DNA of 64,000 nt from Oceanobacillus timonensis. GTDB lineage: Bacteria > Bacillota > Bacilli > Bacillales > Amphibacillaceae. Under the pieces are notes generated by a model, which was not told the DNA's origin, made no database searches, and was given only the letters and a program-made list of their open reading frames with translations. The translations under genes were made by a program, and so were the position numbers. Location of the stretch: NCBI RefSeq assembly GCF_900166635.1, contig NZ_LT800497.1:3210344-3274343 (forward strand). The letters are read 5' to 3'. Shown piece after piece: positions 8,014 through 16,269 of the stretch; position 1 is the first letter of the stretch, and each line of letters begins with the position of its first letter.

Positions 8014-9012
8014 ATGAATGATCGTTTTCTTAAACTGCTTTATCACCGTGTTCCTAATATTTTAAAACTCCTTTTGCTTGTCCTGATTACCATACCAATT
8101 TTCGGGTACCTTATCCATGTAATGGAACCCGAACGTTTTCCTACCGTTTTTGAAGGTGCGTGGTGGGCGCTTATCACCGGAGCAACTGTCGGTTACGGAG
8201 ACTATATCCCTGGAACAATACTGGGGAAGCTGCTTGCTGCCTTTTTAATTCTGAGCGGCGGCGGGTTAATCGCATTTTATATTGCCTCCTTATCTACGAC
8301 TGTCAGTAAACGGGAAAAGCAATCACAGGAAGGAAAACTGGCTTTTCACGGGGAAAATCATTATATATTTGTCGGTTTTAATGAACGGACCCGCCGGCTT
8401 GTTGACTTAATCATTCGTCATTATTCCAATAAAAAAATCGTTATTATCGACCGCAGTTTAGATAACTTATCCTATACAAAATTACCCGTGCATTACATCA
8501 AAGGAAATGCAACAGAGGATGACATTTTACATATGGCGAAGATAGAGGATGCAGCTTGCGTATTTGTTGCAGCGGATAATCAAAAAACAGATTATGAATC
8601 AGACACGCAGGCTATTCTGACTACCATCGCTATCCGTGGCAATAACCCGGACGTCCCTGTTGTTTCCGAGATTTTATCTGAAAAGCAAATCGATAATGCT
8701 GCCCGTGCCGGAGCTACTACGATTATTCGCTCCAATGATTTTATGAGCAGTCTGTTTTTTCATGAACTCGATCCGGAAGTGCAAGCAACCCCGTTTGAAG
8801 ATATTTATCATCTTTTGACACAACAAAAATTTATCCATCAGCCCCTTCCTGATTCACTAATTGGGAAAACTTATGTAGAGGCTGTTACCCCTTTTTTGGA
8901 AAAAGGATATATGGTGATTGGTATTCTTCGCGGGAAAGACTATATGCTGCATCCTAAAATAACATGTGTCCTAGAAGAAAAAGATATCGTTATCTGTATG
9001 GTGAATCGATAA
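8014..9012 (+). CDS. yugO: YugO-like K+ channel with RCK domain
   Basis: Two-transmembrane K+ channel of the MthK type, 332 residues: TM1 at about 16-37, pore helix and selectivity filter TVGYGD at 58-63, TM2 at about 70-92, then a cytosolic RCK domain beginning HYIFVGFNERTRRL with a Rossmann-like nucleotide/ligand site, and a C-terminal RCK_C part ending in KDIVICMVNR. In B. subtilis YugO carries K+ efflux, including biofilm electrical signalling (family knowledge). I start at 8014 because GGAGGG precedes it by 7 bases; the frame is open to 7963. It is followed by yugI and pgi as in B. subtilis. Confidence 0.92.
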   Translation: MNDRFLKLLYHRVPNILKLLLLVLITIPIFGYLIHVMEPERFPTVFEGAWWALITGATVGYGDYIPGTILGKLLAAFLILSGGGLIAFYIASLSTTVSKREKQSQEGKLAFHGENHYIFVGFNERTRRLVDLIIRHYSNKKIVIIDRSLDNLSYTKLPVHYIKGNATEDDILHMAKIEDAACVFVAADNQKTDYESDTQAILTTIAIRGNNPDVPVVSEILSEKQIDNAARAGATTIIRSNDFMSSLFFHELDPEVQATPFEDIYHLLTQQKFIHQPLPDSLIGKTYVEAVTPFLEKGYMVIGILRGKDYMLHPKITCVLEEKDIVICMVNR

Positions 9013-9234
9013 GCTGCCAGGTTTAAAGGATTAGAGTAGCTATTGTCTGCTATTTATGGTAAAATAGTGTATTGTGAAAAAAGCACATGTTCAAAAGATG
9101 CAGAAAAAGATTTTTAATGAATTTACTGGCTTCTTGCTGAGGTTAGTAAAGAGCTCCCAAAAGCTGCCTTTTCTTTTTCCATCCGCTTTGGATAACTCAT
9201 AACAGAATTGAAAAAGATATAGGAGATGTTTCAT

Positions 9235-9603
9235 ATGACTGCAAACGTAGAAAACGGCCAAGTAATAGAAGGAAAAGTAACTGGTATCCAGCCTTATGGT
9301 GCCTTTGTTGCAATTGATGGAGATACGCAAGGGTTAGTTCATATTTCTGAAATCACCCACGGTTATGTAAAAGATATTAACGATTATTTAAGTGTTGGTG
9401 ACACAGTAAATGTAAAAGTCATCCAGATTGATGAAGAAAAAGGAAAAATTTCTCTATCTATCCGCGCGACAGAAGAAGCGCCGGAAGAAACAGCAAAACA
9501 AGAATATGTCGCTAAAGGAAATGATTCCACTAATGATACTGGCGGTTTTAATATTCTTAAAGACAAACTGCAAGACTGGATTGACCAAACAAAAAATAAG
9601 TAA
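9235..9603 (+). CDS. yugI: YugI, S1-domain general stress protein 13
   Basis: A 122-residue protein with one S1 RNA-binding domain at about residues 5-76: GQVIEGKVTGIQPYGAFVAI, GLVHISEIT and VKVIQIDEEKGKISLSIRA. An acidic/polar tail follows. In B. subtilis the homologue is general stress protein 13 and associates with ribosomes. I start at 9235 because AGGAG at 9221-9225 is 9 bases away; the earlier ATG at 9226 overlaps that site. The gene sits between yugO and pgi, the B. subtilis order, and has its own terminator. Confidence 0.9.
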   Translation: MTANVENGQVIEGKVTGIQPYGAFVAIDGDTQGLVHISEITHGYVKDINDYLSVGDTVNVKVIQIDEEKGKISLSIRATEEAPEETAKQEYVAKGNDSTNDTGGFNILKDKLQDWIDQTKNK

Positions 9604-9611
9604 GTAAACAG

Positions 9612-9654
9612 ACATCCAAGTACCACATTCCAAATGTGTACTTGGATGTTTTTT
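9612..9654 (+). terminator. Intrinsic terminator after yugI
   Basis: ACATCCAAGTAC pairs with GTACTTGGATGT around an inner stem, followed by TTTTTT. Confidence 0.9.
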
Positions 9655-9837
9655 AATGTACCTTTTCCGCTTTTCCGTCCAACATATTCACTTTATTTCA
9701 TCACAATGTAACGTTAGTTATACCACATTTAAGTGCCTCTGTTCATGATGTGCTTCAGGTCTTCCTCCTTGATTTCATCATATTAATGGCTTAAAGTAGA
9801 AACAGATATGGAAGCAATCTTAGAGGAGGAAATATAA

Positions 9838-11184
9838 ATGACACATGTAACTTTTAAATATGATAAAGCACTTTCATTTTTTAATAAAGATGAAATGAAA
9901 AACTTGTCTCCATTTGTTTTACGTGCTCATCAGATGATTCATGAAAAAATTGGTGCAGGCAACGACTTTTTAGGTTGGGTGGACCTTCCGAAGAATTATG
10001 ACCAGGAAGAATATGCACGTATTAAAAAAAGTGCAGAAAAAATTAAAAATGATTCCGACATTCTCCTTGTTATTGGTATTGGCGGTTCTTACCTTGGAGC
10101 GAAAGCAGCGGTAGAAATGCTAAACCACTCCTTTCAAAACCTTCTTTCTTCAGAAGAAAGAAAAGCGCCTCAAATTATTTTTGCCGGCAATCATTTAAGT
10201 TCTACTTATATGAGTGAATTAACCGACATACTAAAAGATAAAGATTTCTCGATTAATGTTATTTCCAAAAGCGGGACAACTACAGAACCTGCCATTGCTT
10301 TCCGTTTCTTTAAAAAGCTGTTGGAAGAAAAATACGGAGAAGAAGAAGCGAAAAAACGTATCTACGCAACAACAGACCGGCAGCGCGGGGCTTTAAAAAC
10401 AACTGCTGACGAAGCTGGTTACGAAACATTTGTTATTCCTGATGATGTCGGTGGCCGTTATTCTGTCTTAACTGCAGTAGGTTTACTCCCGATTGCAGCA
10501 AGCAATATCGATATTGATGCTATCATGAAAGGTGCGCAGGCAGCGATGGAAGACCTGGCTGTACCTGATTTAAACAGAAATCCGGCTTATCAATACGCAA
10601 CTGTACGGAACGTTCTGTATCAAAAAGGAAAAGTAACGGAATTGCTTATTAATTATGAACCGTCCCTTCAATATTTCTCTGAATGGTGGAAACAGCTGTT
10701 TGGCGAAAGTGAAGGAAAAGACCAAAAAGGTATTTATCCGTCATCTGCAAACTTCACAACGGATTTACATTCGCTTGGACAATATATCCAGGAAGGAAGA
10801 AGAAATATTTTCGAAACCATCCTTCATGTAAACGAAGCGAAGAAAGACGTATCCGTGGAAGAAGAAGAAAATGATTTAGACGGTTTAAACTACCTTGCCG
10901 GCAAAACCATCCATGAAATTAATGATAAAGCATTCCAGGGGACATTATTAGCACATACAGATGGAGACGTTCCAAACTTGGTCCTCGAAGTTCCAAAGCT
11001 GGACGCTTATACATTCGGCTATTTAGTATACTTCTTTGAAAAAGCTTGTGCTGTCAGCGGCTATTTGCTCGGCGTTAATCCATTTGATCAACCCGGCGTA
11101 GAAGCATATAAGAAAAATATGTTTGCATTATTAGGCAAACCTGGTTTTGAAGCTGAAAAAGAAGAACTTGAAAAAAGATTATAA
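9838..11184 (+). CDS. pgi: Glucose-6-phosphate isomerase
   Basis: Interconverts glucose 6-phosphate and fructose 6-phosphate in glycolysis and gluconeogenesis. It has 448 residues, the short form used by Firmicutes. Family motifs are intact: [14 protein letters not shown] (about 77-90), [16 protein letters not shown] (phosphate loop, about 140-155), [17 protein letters not shown], and the C-terminal [16 protein letters not shown] with the catalytic lysine. GAGGAGGAAAT precedes the start. It is monocistronic and ends in a very long perfect hairpin. Confidence 0.97.
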   Translation: MTHVTFKYDKALSFFNKDEMKNLSPFVLRAHQMIHEKIGAGNDFLGWVDLPKNYDQEEYARIKKSAEKIKNDSDILLVIGIGGSYLGAKAAVEMLNHSFQNLLSSEERKAPQIIFAGNHLSSTYMSELTDILKDKDFSINVISKSGTTTEPAIAFRFFKKLLEEKYGEEEAKKRIYATTDRQRGALKTTADEAGYETFVIPDDVGGRYSVLTAVGLLPIAASNIDIDAIMKGAQAAMEDLAVPDLNRNPAYQYATVRNVLYQKGKVTELLINYEPSLQYFSEWWKQLFGESEGKDQKGIYPSSANFTTDLHSLGQYIQEGRRNIFETILHVNEAKKDVSVEEEENDLDGLNYLAGKTIHEINDKAFQGTLLAHTDGDVPNLVLEVPKLDAYTFGYLVYFFEKACAVSGYLLGVNPFDQPGVEAYKKNMFALLGKPGFEAEKEELEKRL

Positions 11185-11192
11185 AGGAAATC

Positions 11193-11248
11193 TGTGAAAA
11201 AGCTTCTTTTTATAGAGGGCGCCTTCTATAAAAAGAAGCTTTTTCACA
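11193..11248. terminator. 24-bp perfect terminator stem after pgi
   Basis: Arms 11193-11216 and 11225-11248 are perfect reverse complements with an 8-base loop. T-rich tracts lie inside the stem. The hairpin is far longer than usual and would work on both strands. Confidence 0.85.
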
Positions 11249-11327
11249 TGAAGCTATATATATAAATGGAGACATTCTAAAAACTTTTTTAAATTTCCGG
11301 TTTATTCTTTTTTACAGCGGGTATAAC

Positions 11328-11392
11328 TATAATTGTAAGGCTTTCTCGTATTCCCCCTGTAGGCAGAGCGTATTTACGCTTTGCTTTTTTTT
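11328..11392 (+). ncRNA. Possible small RNA: -10 box followed by an orphan terminator
   Basis: TATAAT (11328-11333) has only a weak -35 (TTCTTT). About 30 bases on, GCAGAGCG and CGCTTTGC (one G-U pair) form a hairpin followed by eight Ts (11363-11392). No reading frame lies between. The transcript would be about 50 nt. It could instead be a leftover attenuator, as patB has a separate -10 box at 11459-11464. Confidence 0.35.
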
Positions 11393-11458
11393 GTCCAAAA
11401 TAGGGAAACCTTTATATAAGTTTTAAGTTCCCTTTCTATCTTTCTAAAAAATATTTGT

Positions 11459-11464
11459 TATAAT
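11459..11464 (+). promoter_or_regulatory. Extended -10 box for patB
   Basis: TGTTATAAT has the TG-N-TATAAT extended form; no good -35 is visible. It would place the start of transcription near 11471. Confidence 0.45.
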
Positions 11465-11500
11465 AGAAAAATGAAACGATGTAAGGAGGCAAAGGAAAGA

Positions 11501-12688
11501 ATGAGTATTTTTGAAGAAGTACCTGACCGCAAACAAACCAAATCGATGAAGTGGGACATGCTGCAAATGAAATTCCAATCCGAAGATGTCCTGCCAATGT
11601 GGGTAGCTGATATGGATTTTAAAGCTCCCGAAGCAGTGAACCAGGCATTAATCAATCGTGCTGAGCACGGCATTTATGGATATACCGTCATTGATGAAGA
11701 TGTAACATCCTCGATTACAGATTGGGTTAAAAACCGCCATGGCTGGCATATTCAAGCTGATTGGCTGAATTATAGCCCAGGCGTGATTAATACGCTACAT
11801 ATGGCGTTACAGGCATTTACAGAACCAGGTGATAAAGTAATGATTCAAACACCTGTTTATACTCCTTTTTATAATATTATCAACGTGCTGGAGCGCGAAG
11901 TTGTTAAAAATCCGTTAATTCATCAAGATAATTATTACACCATTGATTTTGAGGATATGGAAAAGAAATTAGCTAGTGGTGTCAAAGCATTTATTTTATG
12001 CTCTCCGCATAATCCGGTAGGACGCGTCTGGACAGAAGAAGAATTACGTAAAATGGCAGAACTGTGTTTACAATATGATGCAATGATTTTCTCAGATGAA
12101 ATTCATGCTGATTTAGTCTTTAAAGACCATAAACACCTGCCAATCGCCAGCTTATCAGAAGAAATCGCTGATAAAACCATTACATGCATGGCGCCATCTA
12201 AAACATTTAATTTAGCTGGTTTACAGGCATCCTACGCTATAACACCAAATAAAGAAAATAAACAAGAATTAGAAAAAGCTTTTCGCCGCCAAGGTTTAAA
12301 TAATAACTTAAACGGGATGGCTGTTCCTGCAATGGAAGCTGCCTACCGTCACGGGGAACCTTGGTTAAATGAGCTATTAGATGTGGTGGAAGGTCATATC
12401 GCGTATATTAAGGAAATGTTCGCTACTTATGCACCGGAACTGAAAGTAACAAATTCAGAAGGAACGTACCTTGTCTGGGTCGATTGCTCTGCATTGCAGA
12501 TGGATAAAAAAGAATTACACAGATTTATGATTGACCAAGGACGCGTCGGCTTAAATTCCGGGCAGGATTACGGCGAAGAAGGAGACGCATTTATGCGAAT
12601 TAATGTTGCTTGTCCGCGGGCAACGATCGAAGAAGGCGTCAAGCGAATCATTCATGCAGTTGAAGCATGGAGAGAATCAAAAAATTAA
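11501..12688 (+). CDS. patB: PatB/MalY-type cystathionine beta-lyase
   Basis: Pyridoxal-phosphate enzyme of aminotransferase fold type I, MalY/PatB group, with C-S beta-lyase activity on cystathionine or cysteine conjugates (family knowledge). It has 395 residues. Visible motifs: VLPMWVADMDFKAP near the N-terminus, SPGVINTLHMALQAFT, FILCSPHNPVGRVWT (Asn contacts PLP), SDEIHADL (Asp contacts the PLP nitrogen), the Schiff-base lysine in APSKTFNLAGLQ, and a C-terminal arginine in AFMRINVACPR. I start at 11501, 11 bases after AAGGAGG, rather than at 11471, which is close to the likely transcription start. Confidence 0.9.
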   Translation: MSIFEEVPDRKQTKSMKWDMLQMKFQSEDVLPMWVADMDFKAPEAVNQALINRAEHGIYGYTVIDEDVTSSITDWVKNRHGWHIQADWLNYSPGVINTLHMALQAFTEPGDKVMIQTPVYTPFYNIINVLEREVVKNPLIHQDNYYTIDFEDMEKKLASGVKAFILCSPHNPVGRVWTEEELRKMAELCLQYDAMIFSDEIHADLVFKDHKHLPIASLSEEIADKTITCMAPSKTFNLAGLQASYAITPNKENKQELEKAFRRQGLNNNLNGMAVPAMEAAYRHGEPWLNELLDVVEGHIAYIKEMFATYAPELKVTNSEGTYLVWVDCSALQMDKKELHRFMIDQGRVGLNSGQDYGEEGDAFMRINVACPRATIEEGVKRIIHAVEAWRESKN

Positions 12689-12700
12689 TAAGAGACATGT

Positions 12701-12738
12701 AAAACAGCATCCTGCCATACGTAATGGGATGCTGTTTT
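12701..12738 (+). terminator. Intrinsic terminator after patB
   Basis: AAAACAGCATCC pairs with GGATGCTGTTTT. The A-run on the left allows use from the opposite strand by sodC too. Confidence 0.85.
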
Positions 12739-12797
12739 GTATGATGTGAACGTAAATAGCAATCTTTTCCGTTAATCGGTAAAATCACCAGCTATTT

Positions 12798-13406
12798 CTA
12801 TCCATTTTCTTCCGTTTCCTCTTTATCATTATTTTCTGTCGGATCCGTCGGGGCATCCTCCTCTTCCCCGCTCTGGGAACTTTTACTGATAACTCCACAA
12901 ACAATCCGTTCTCCAGAATCACCAGCTGGCTGACTCATTCCGTCATCTACGCCATCATGAATAATTAAAGAGGTTCCATTATCGGCAATTAAACTATTTT
13001 TCCCTTGCTTCAACGTCGCCTCTTCAATCATTAGTTCCTCTTGAACAAATCCATCTCCATTCGCTTCTATATTGGGAAGGTCACCGATATGTGGTCCATC
13101 CGTCCGTAAAAGGCCATGGTTTTTCCCATCCGGATTAAAATGATTCCCGCTGGAAGAGAAGTCAGGCTCTTCACATTTTCCATATTCATGAACATGTATC
13201 GCATGGAAACCGGGACTCAGCCCTTCCACTTCAACATTGACAGCTACACCACCATCTGTTTCATTCAATCTGGCTGTCCCTACCCGATCGCCATCTGTAT
13301 TGTACATCTCCACTGTTTCCGAGTTTTCATGCGGCAGCAGACATCCTGATAAAAGAACCAGTATCAATAATGATAGGATGAAGAACCTTTTATTCCATCT
13401 TCGCAT
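12798..13406 (-). CDS. Cu/Zn superoxide dismutase lipoprotein (YojM/SodC-like)
   Basis: Extracytoplasmic SOD anchored as a lipoprotein. A signal peptide ends in the lipobox LLSGC (Cys about 22). The SOD core shows GFHAIHVHEYGKC (two copper His), GNHFNPDGKNHG (bridging His and zinc His), HIGDLPNIEANGDG (zinc His and structural loop), SLIIHDGVDDG (last copper His) and ERIVCGVI, whose Cys pairs with KCEEP. Every metal ligand is present, unlike the reported B. subtilis YojM, which lacks one copper histidine. A 25-residue acidic tail (EEEDAPTD, EETEENG) follows the domain. 202 residues in all; monocistronic. Confidence 0.9.
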   Translation of the reverse strand: MRRWNKRFFILSLLILVLLSGCLLPHENSETVEMYNTDGDRVGTARLNETDGGVAVNVEVEGLSPGFHAIHVHEYGKCEEPDFSSSGNHFNPDGKNHGLLRTDGPHIGDLPNIEANGDGFVQEELMIEEATLKQGKNSLIADNGTSLIIHDGVDDGMSQPAGDSGERIVCGVISKSSQSGEEEDAPTDPTENNDKEETEENG

Positions 13407-13464
13407 CGATAAGCTCCTTTGCTTTTTTCTATAGTTTTAGCAAAGAACCCATTTTTAAACATAA

Positions 13465-13504
13465 AAATACCTCCCCCAAATTTTATTGATTGGAGGAGGT
13501 ATTT
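13465..13504 (-). terminator. Terminator of the 13483-13704 gene
   Basis: On the minus strand AAATACCTCC pairs with GGAGGTATTT and is followed by Ts. The hairpin overlaps the 3' end of the gene. Confidence 0.7.
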
Positions 13505-13704
13505 GTTACATGATTATTTTTCTTTTTCTGCTCTAAAACATCATGGTATTCCTGCTCAAAACGTTCTTGATCTTTCTTTGATTTTTTCATCATCCACCGC
13601 ATGACGAAAACAGCCAATACGATAAAAATAATTAATGTTATCACAGCAGGAATATATTCCATTTTATCTTCCGGAAAATAAAGGAATGGCATCATAAAAA
13701 ACAT
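13483..13704 (-). CDS. Small single-pass membrane protein, function unknown
   Basis: A 73-residue protein: a short extracytoplasmic N-terminus, one hydrophobic span (YIPAVITLIIFIVLAVFVMRW, about residues 17-37), then a highly charged helix (KKSKKDQERFEQEYHDVLEQKKK) in the cytoplasm. AAAGG sits 5 bases before the chosen ATG; a second ATG 14 codons later also has a fair site, so the first segment is uncertain. I do not recognise a family. It has its own terminator and stands between the sodC-like gene and ptsH. Confidence 0.6.
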   Translation of the reverse strand: MFFMMPFLYFPEDKMEYIPAVITLIIFIVLAVFVMRWMMKKSKKDQERFEQEYHDVLEQKKKNNHVTNTSSNQ

Positions 13705-13738
13705 TCACACCTTTCTGAAGACAATTTCAGAAAACCAT

Positions 13739-13782
13739 TTATTTATAAAAGCGTCCTGGAAACAGGACGCTTTTATAAATAA
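13739..13782. terminator. 20-bp perfect terminator after ptsH
   Basis: Arms 13739-13758 and 13763-13782 pair exactly around a GAAA loop, located 7 bases after the ptsH stop. Confidence 0.9.
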
Positions 13783-13789
13783 CCCAAGC

Positions 13790-14053
13790 TTATTCACCCA
13801 AATGTTCTTTGATAACGTCTGCAACTCCTTGCAGTGCTTCCTCTTCGTCGTTTCCATTTGCGCTTACTTCAATTTCAGCACCTTTTGGAATTCCTAAAGA
13901 CATAACGCCCATAATTGATTTAAGGTTAACGTTTTTGCCTTTGTAACTTACTTCAATTTCAGAATCAAATTGACCGGCTTTATTTACCAGCAATGTAGCT
14001 GGACGTGCATGTACTCCAGTTTCTGCAGTAATTTTAAATGTTTGTGCTTTCAT
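13790..14053 (-). CDS. ptsH: HPr phosphocarrier protein (stand-alone)
   Basis: HPr of the phosphotransferase system, 87 residues. It carries both regulatory sites: the catalytic histidine in ETGVHARPATLLV (His15 position) and the HPr-kinase serine in NLKSIMGVMSLGI (Ser46 position). So it is HPr rather than Crh, which lacks the histidine. It passes phosphate from enzyme I to EIIA domains, and as HPr-Ser-P is the co-repressor of CcpA. Start at 14053 after AAAGGA; upstream in-frame codons have no better site. No ptsI follows: the gene has its own promoter and a terminator 7 bases downstream. Whether a ptsHI operon exists elsewhere cannot be seen. Confidence 0.9.
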   Translation of the reverse strand: MKAQTFKITAETGVHARPATLLVNKAGQFDSEIEVSYKGKNVNLKSIMGVMSLGIPKGAEIEVSANGNDEEEALQGVADVIKEHLGE

Positions 14054-14132
14054 TATATACAACATCCTTTCCATTTTTGAAAATCTCTATTGTTTATGTA
14101 CTTATTAATTATTTCACATAAACCTACGTCCT

Positions 14133-14161
14133 ATTATATACAAAAAACAAGAAATATGAAA
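14133..14161 (-). promoter_or_regulatory. Promoter for ptsH
   Basis: Minus-strand TTTCAT (14156-14161), 17-base spacer, TATAAT (14133-14138). Confidence 0.55.
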
Positions 14162-14222
14162 TAATAATACACTTTTTTTATGAAAATGGATTCATTTGTT
14201 TTTCCAAAATCTTTATGATACC

Positions 14223-14239
14223 TTTATCTTAAAGATAAA
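14223..14239 (+). promoter_or_regulatory. 8-1-8 palindrome upstream of deoD (possible operator)
   Basis: TTTATCTT and AAGATAAA are exact reverse complements around one base. The site lies just downstream of a plausible promoter (TTCATT, 17 bases, TATGAT) and 22 bases before the deoD start. Its form resembles Fur/PerR-family half-site spacing but it does not match those consensus sequences well. Confidence 0.4.
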
Positions 14240-14261
14240 ATCAATAATGGAGGTATGCGAG

Positions 14262-14969
14262 ATGAGTGTACATATTGGCGCAAAGCAAGGAGAAATAGCA
14301 GATAAAATTCTATTACCCGGAGACCCGTTACGAGCAAAATATATCGCTGAAAATTATTTGGAGGATCCAAAACTTTATAATGAAGTCAGAGGAATGTATG
14401 GCTATACAGGAACTTACAAAGGAGAGCGTGTCTCTGTACAAGGAACCGGCATGGGAGTACCTTCAATTTCCATCTATGTCAATGAACTGATTCAGAGTTA
14501 TGACGTCAAAAAACTTATCCGTGTCGGTACATGTGGAGCAATCCAAAAAGATGTCAACGTCCGTGATGTCATCCTGGCACAAGCGGCGACAACAGATTCT
14601 CAAATGAACCAGCTCGTCTTTAATGGAATTGATTATTCCCCTATTTCTGACTTTGAATTATTAAAGAATGCCTACGAAGCTGGGACCGAAAAAGGACTAC
14701 AGTTACGTGTCGGAAATGTGTTTACAAGTGATACATTTTATCGCGATAATGCACAGGAAGTAAATGAATTGCTTGCTAAATATCAAGTTCTTGCCATTGA
14801 AATGGAGTCCACTGCATTATATACATTAGCTGCAAAATACGGTCGGCAGGCATTATCCGTTCTCACAGTATCTGACCACCTTATTACCGGAGAAGAAACC
14901 ACAGCGGAAGAACGGCAGACGACATTCCACGAAATGATGGAAATCGCTCTGGATACGATTATTAAATAA
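14262..14969 (+). CDS. deoD: DeoD, purine-nucleoside phosphorylase (hexameric type)
   Basis: Splits purine nucleosides with phosphate to the free base and (deoxy)ribose 1-phosphate in purine salvage. It has 235 residues, the standard length. Motifs: [67 protein letters not shown] (nucleoside ribose contact) and [10 protein letters not shown] (catalytic Asp). The start at 14262 follows GGAGG by 8 bases; the upstream in-frame ATG at 14196 has no ribosome site. Monocistronic, with a palindrome at the likely transcription start. Confidence 0.95.
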   Translation: MSVHIGAKQGEIADKILLPGDPLRAKYIAENYLEDPKLYNEVRGMYGYTGTYKGERVSVQGTGMGVPSISIYVNELIQSYDVKKLIRVGTCGAIQKDVNVRDVILAQAATTDSQMNQLVFNGIDYSPISDFELLKNAYEAGTEKGLQLRVGNVFTSDTFYRDNAQEVNELLAKYQVLAIEMESTALYTLAAKYGRQALSVLTVSDHLITGEETTAEERQTTFHEMMEIALDTIIK

Positions 14970-15089
14970 CTACCGGCAGGATATCTTACGGTCAATAACT
15001 GCTGGGATAAGCTTTCTTTTCATACATTACAGACTATGGTAAAATAACAGAAAATTGATGCGTTACTCAGGAAGGAAGTACCCTCATCC

Positions 15090-15569
15090 ATGACCTTATT
15101 AACGAATTTTCCATTATGGGCTGCACTCGCTGCCATCGTGTTTGCACAAGTTATAAAGATACCGATTAAACTGATTTTCACCAAAGAATTTCAGCCTGGA
15201 CTTGCCTTCAGTACAGGAGGAATGCCCAGCAGCCATTCCGCAGCAGTTACCTCCTTGGCTACTGCTGTCGGTATAGCAGAAGGTGTATCATCCAGTGTAT
15301 TTGCACTTGCTTGTATATTCAGTGTCATTACCATGTTTGATGCTTCGGGAGTTCGCAGACAGGCGGGGGAACAAGCTATTGTTATTAATCAGCTCGTCCG
15401 TGATTTCCAATTAATCACAAGCAGCGCGAAAGACTGGAGCAAAAAGAAAGAAAATGAAAAAAAGCAGGAACTGAAAGAATTACTGGGTCATCAGCCGATA
15501 GAAGTATTTTTCGGTGCAATCACAGGGATTATCATTGCTTTCTCTCTTGCACCGCTCTTTTCTTATTAA
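15090..15569 (+). CDS. yuiD: YuiD, divergent PAP2-family membrane protein
   Basis: A 159-residue membrane protein of the DUF212/divergent PAP2 family. Hydrophobic segments lie at about 8-28, 50-70, 72-88 and 138-158. The conserved GGMPSSHSAAVTSLA block (about 43-57) resembles the acid-phosphatase SGHS motif; FDASGVRRQAGEQA follows. Enzymatic activity has not been shown for the family as far as I know. AAGGAAG precedes the start. In B. subtilis yuiD also lies beside yuiB and yumB, as here. A terminator hairpin follows. Confidence 0.88.
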   Translation: MTLLTNFPLWAALAAIVFAQVIKIPIKLIFTKEFQPGLAFSTGGMPSSHSAAVTSLATAVGIAEGVSSSVFALACIFSVITMFDASGVRRQAGEQAIVINQLVRDFQLITSSAKDWSKKKENEKKQELKELLGHQPIEVFFGAITGIIIAFSLAPLFSY

Positions 15570-15574
15570 TCCAT

Positions 15575-15617
15575 AAAGAAGACCAATGCTTGGAGTTTAA
15601 GCACTGGTCTTCTTTTT
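15575..15617 (+). terminator. Terminator after yuiD
   Basis: AAGAAGACCA pairs with TGGTCTTCTT around an interrupted inner stem, followed by Ts. Confidence 0.8.
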
Positions 15618-15790
15618 ATGTAATAACTTCTTGAGTCTACACCAAATCAATAGTTGAAATAACTGACTGAATATGGTCTCAATATCCAGAAACACGAAGG
15701 CTCCCATGAGAAAGCGTCGTGTTTTTCCGGAGCGGTCGCTCTTTTAAAATATAACTGGTCACCCATCGCTTTTGATGAAAAGCCAACATT

Positions 15791-16102
15791 TTAAAACATC
15801 TGATAACCGCTTTTTCGTAAAAACCGGATCACAAAACCGGATACAATTGTTCCGATAATACCGGCTAATAAAATCACAATATCAGCAACAGTTAAACCGA
15901 CAATACGATCTCCAAGTGCTGAAAAAGATTCCCCCGGAGTTGTGAAATAACTGAAAAAAGAAACATTATCTATTATAAAAACCATAACAATTGGATAAAG
16001 GCACGCCATCAACCATGTTTTTCTTAATAACATATTTAATATAAAAGCAACACCAAAAAAGATAACAAAATATAATACCACAGACACAACCAGTTGAACC
16101 AT
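15791..16102 (-). CDS. yuiB: YuiB, small membrane protein
   Basis: A 103-residue protein with three hydrophobic segments (about 1-22, 27-47 and 68-92), ending in a basic tail RFLRKSGYQMF. Length, position and sequence fit the YuiB family of bacilli, whose function is unknown. I start at 16102 (MVQLVV), 6 bases after GGAGGGA, not at the open frame farther up (16144). It lies downstream of the NDH-2 gene on the same strand but behind a terminator. Confidence 0.8.
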   Translation of the reverse strand: MVQLVVSVVLYFVIFFGVAFILNMLLRKTWLMACLYPIVMVFIIDNVSFFSYFTTPGESFSALGDRIVGLTVADIVILLAGIIGTIVSGFVIRFLRKSGYQMF

Positions 16103-16160
16103 TCTCTTCCCTCCGTCCCTACTAAGGATGCATACAAAGGTCATTTTATCTTAAAATCGT

Positions 16161-16198
16161 AAAAAAGCAAAGTAGCATTTGCTAACCTTTGCTTTTTT
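16161..16198. terminator. Terminator between the NDH-2 gene and yuiB
   Basis: AAAAAAGCAAAG pairs with CTTTGCTTTTTT; usable on either strand, positioned to end the leftward NDH-2 transcript. Confidence 0.8.
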
Positions 16199-16269
16199 GT
16201 CAATTTATTTTTGAAAATATTTGAATCAACAGCATATTGTTTGTGTTTATATTATCTTTGTAGACACTT

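Noticed and set aside
9013..9234. Possible gene in the gap between yugO and yugI
   Set aside because: The only frame there is on the minus strand and runs into the S1-domain coding region; no ribosome site. The gap probably holds only the yugI promoter.
15690..15724. Hairpin ACACGA/TCGTGT followed by TTTT
   Set aside because: Stem of only 6 bp with a 19-base loop, far downstream of the yuiD terminator; no transcript to serve is visible.
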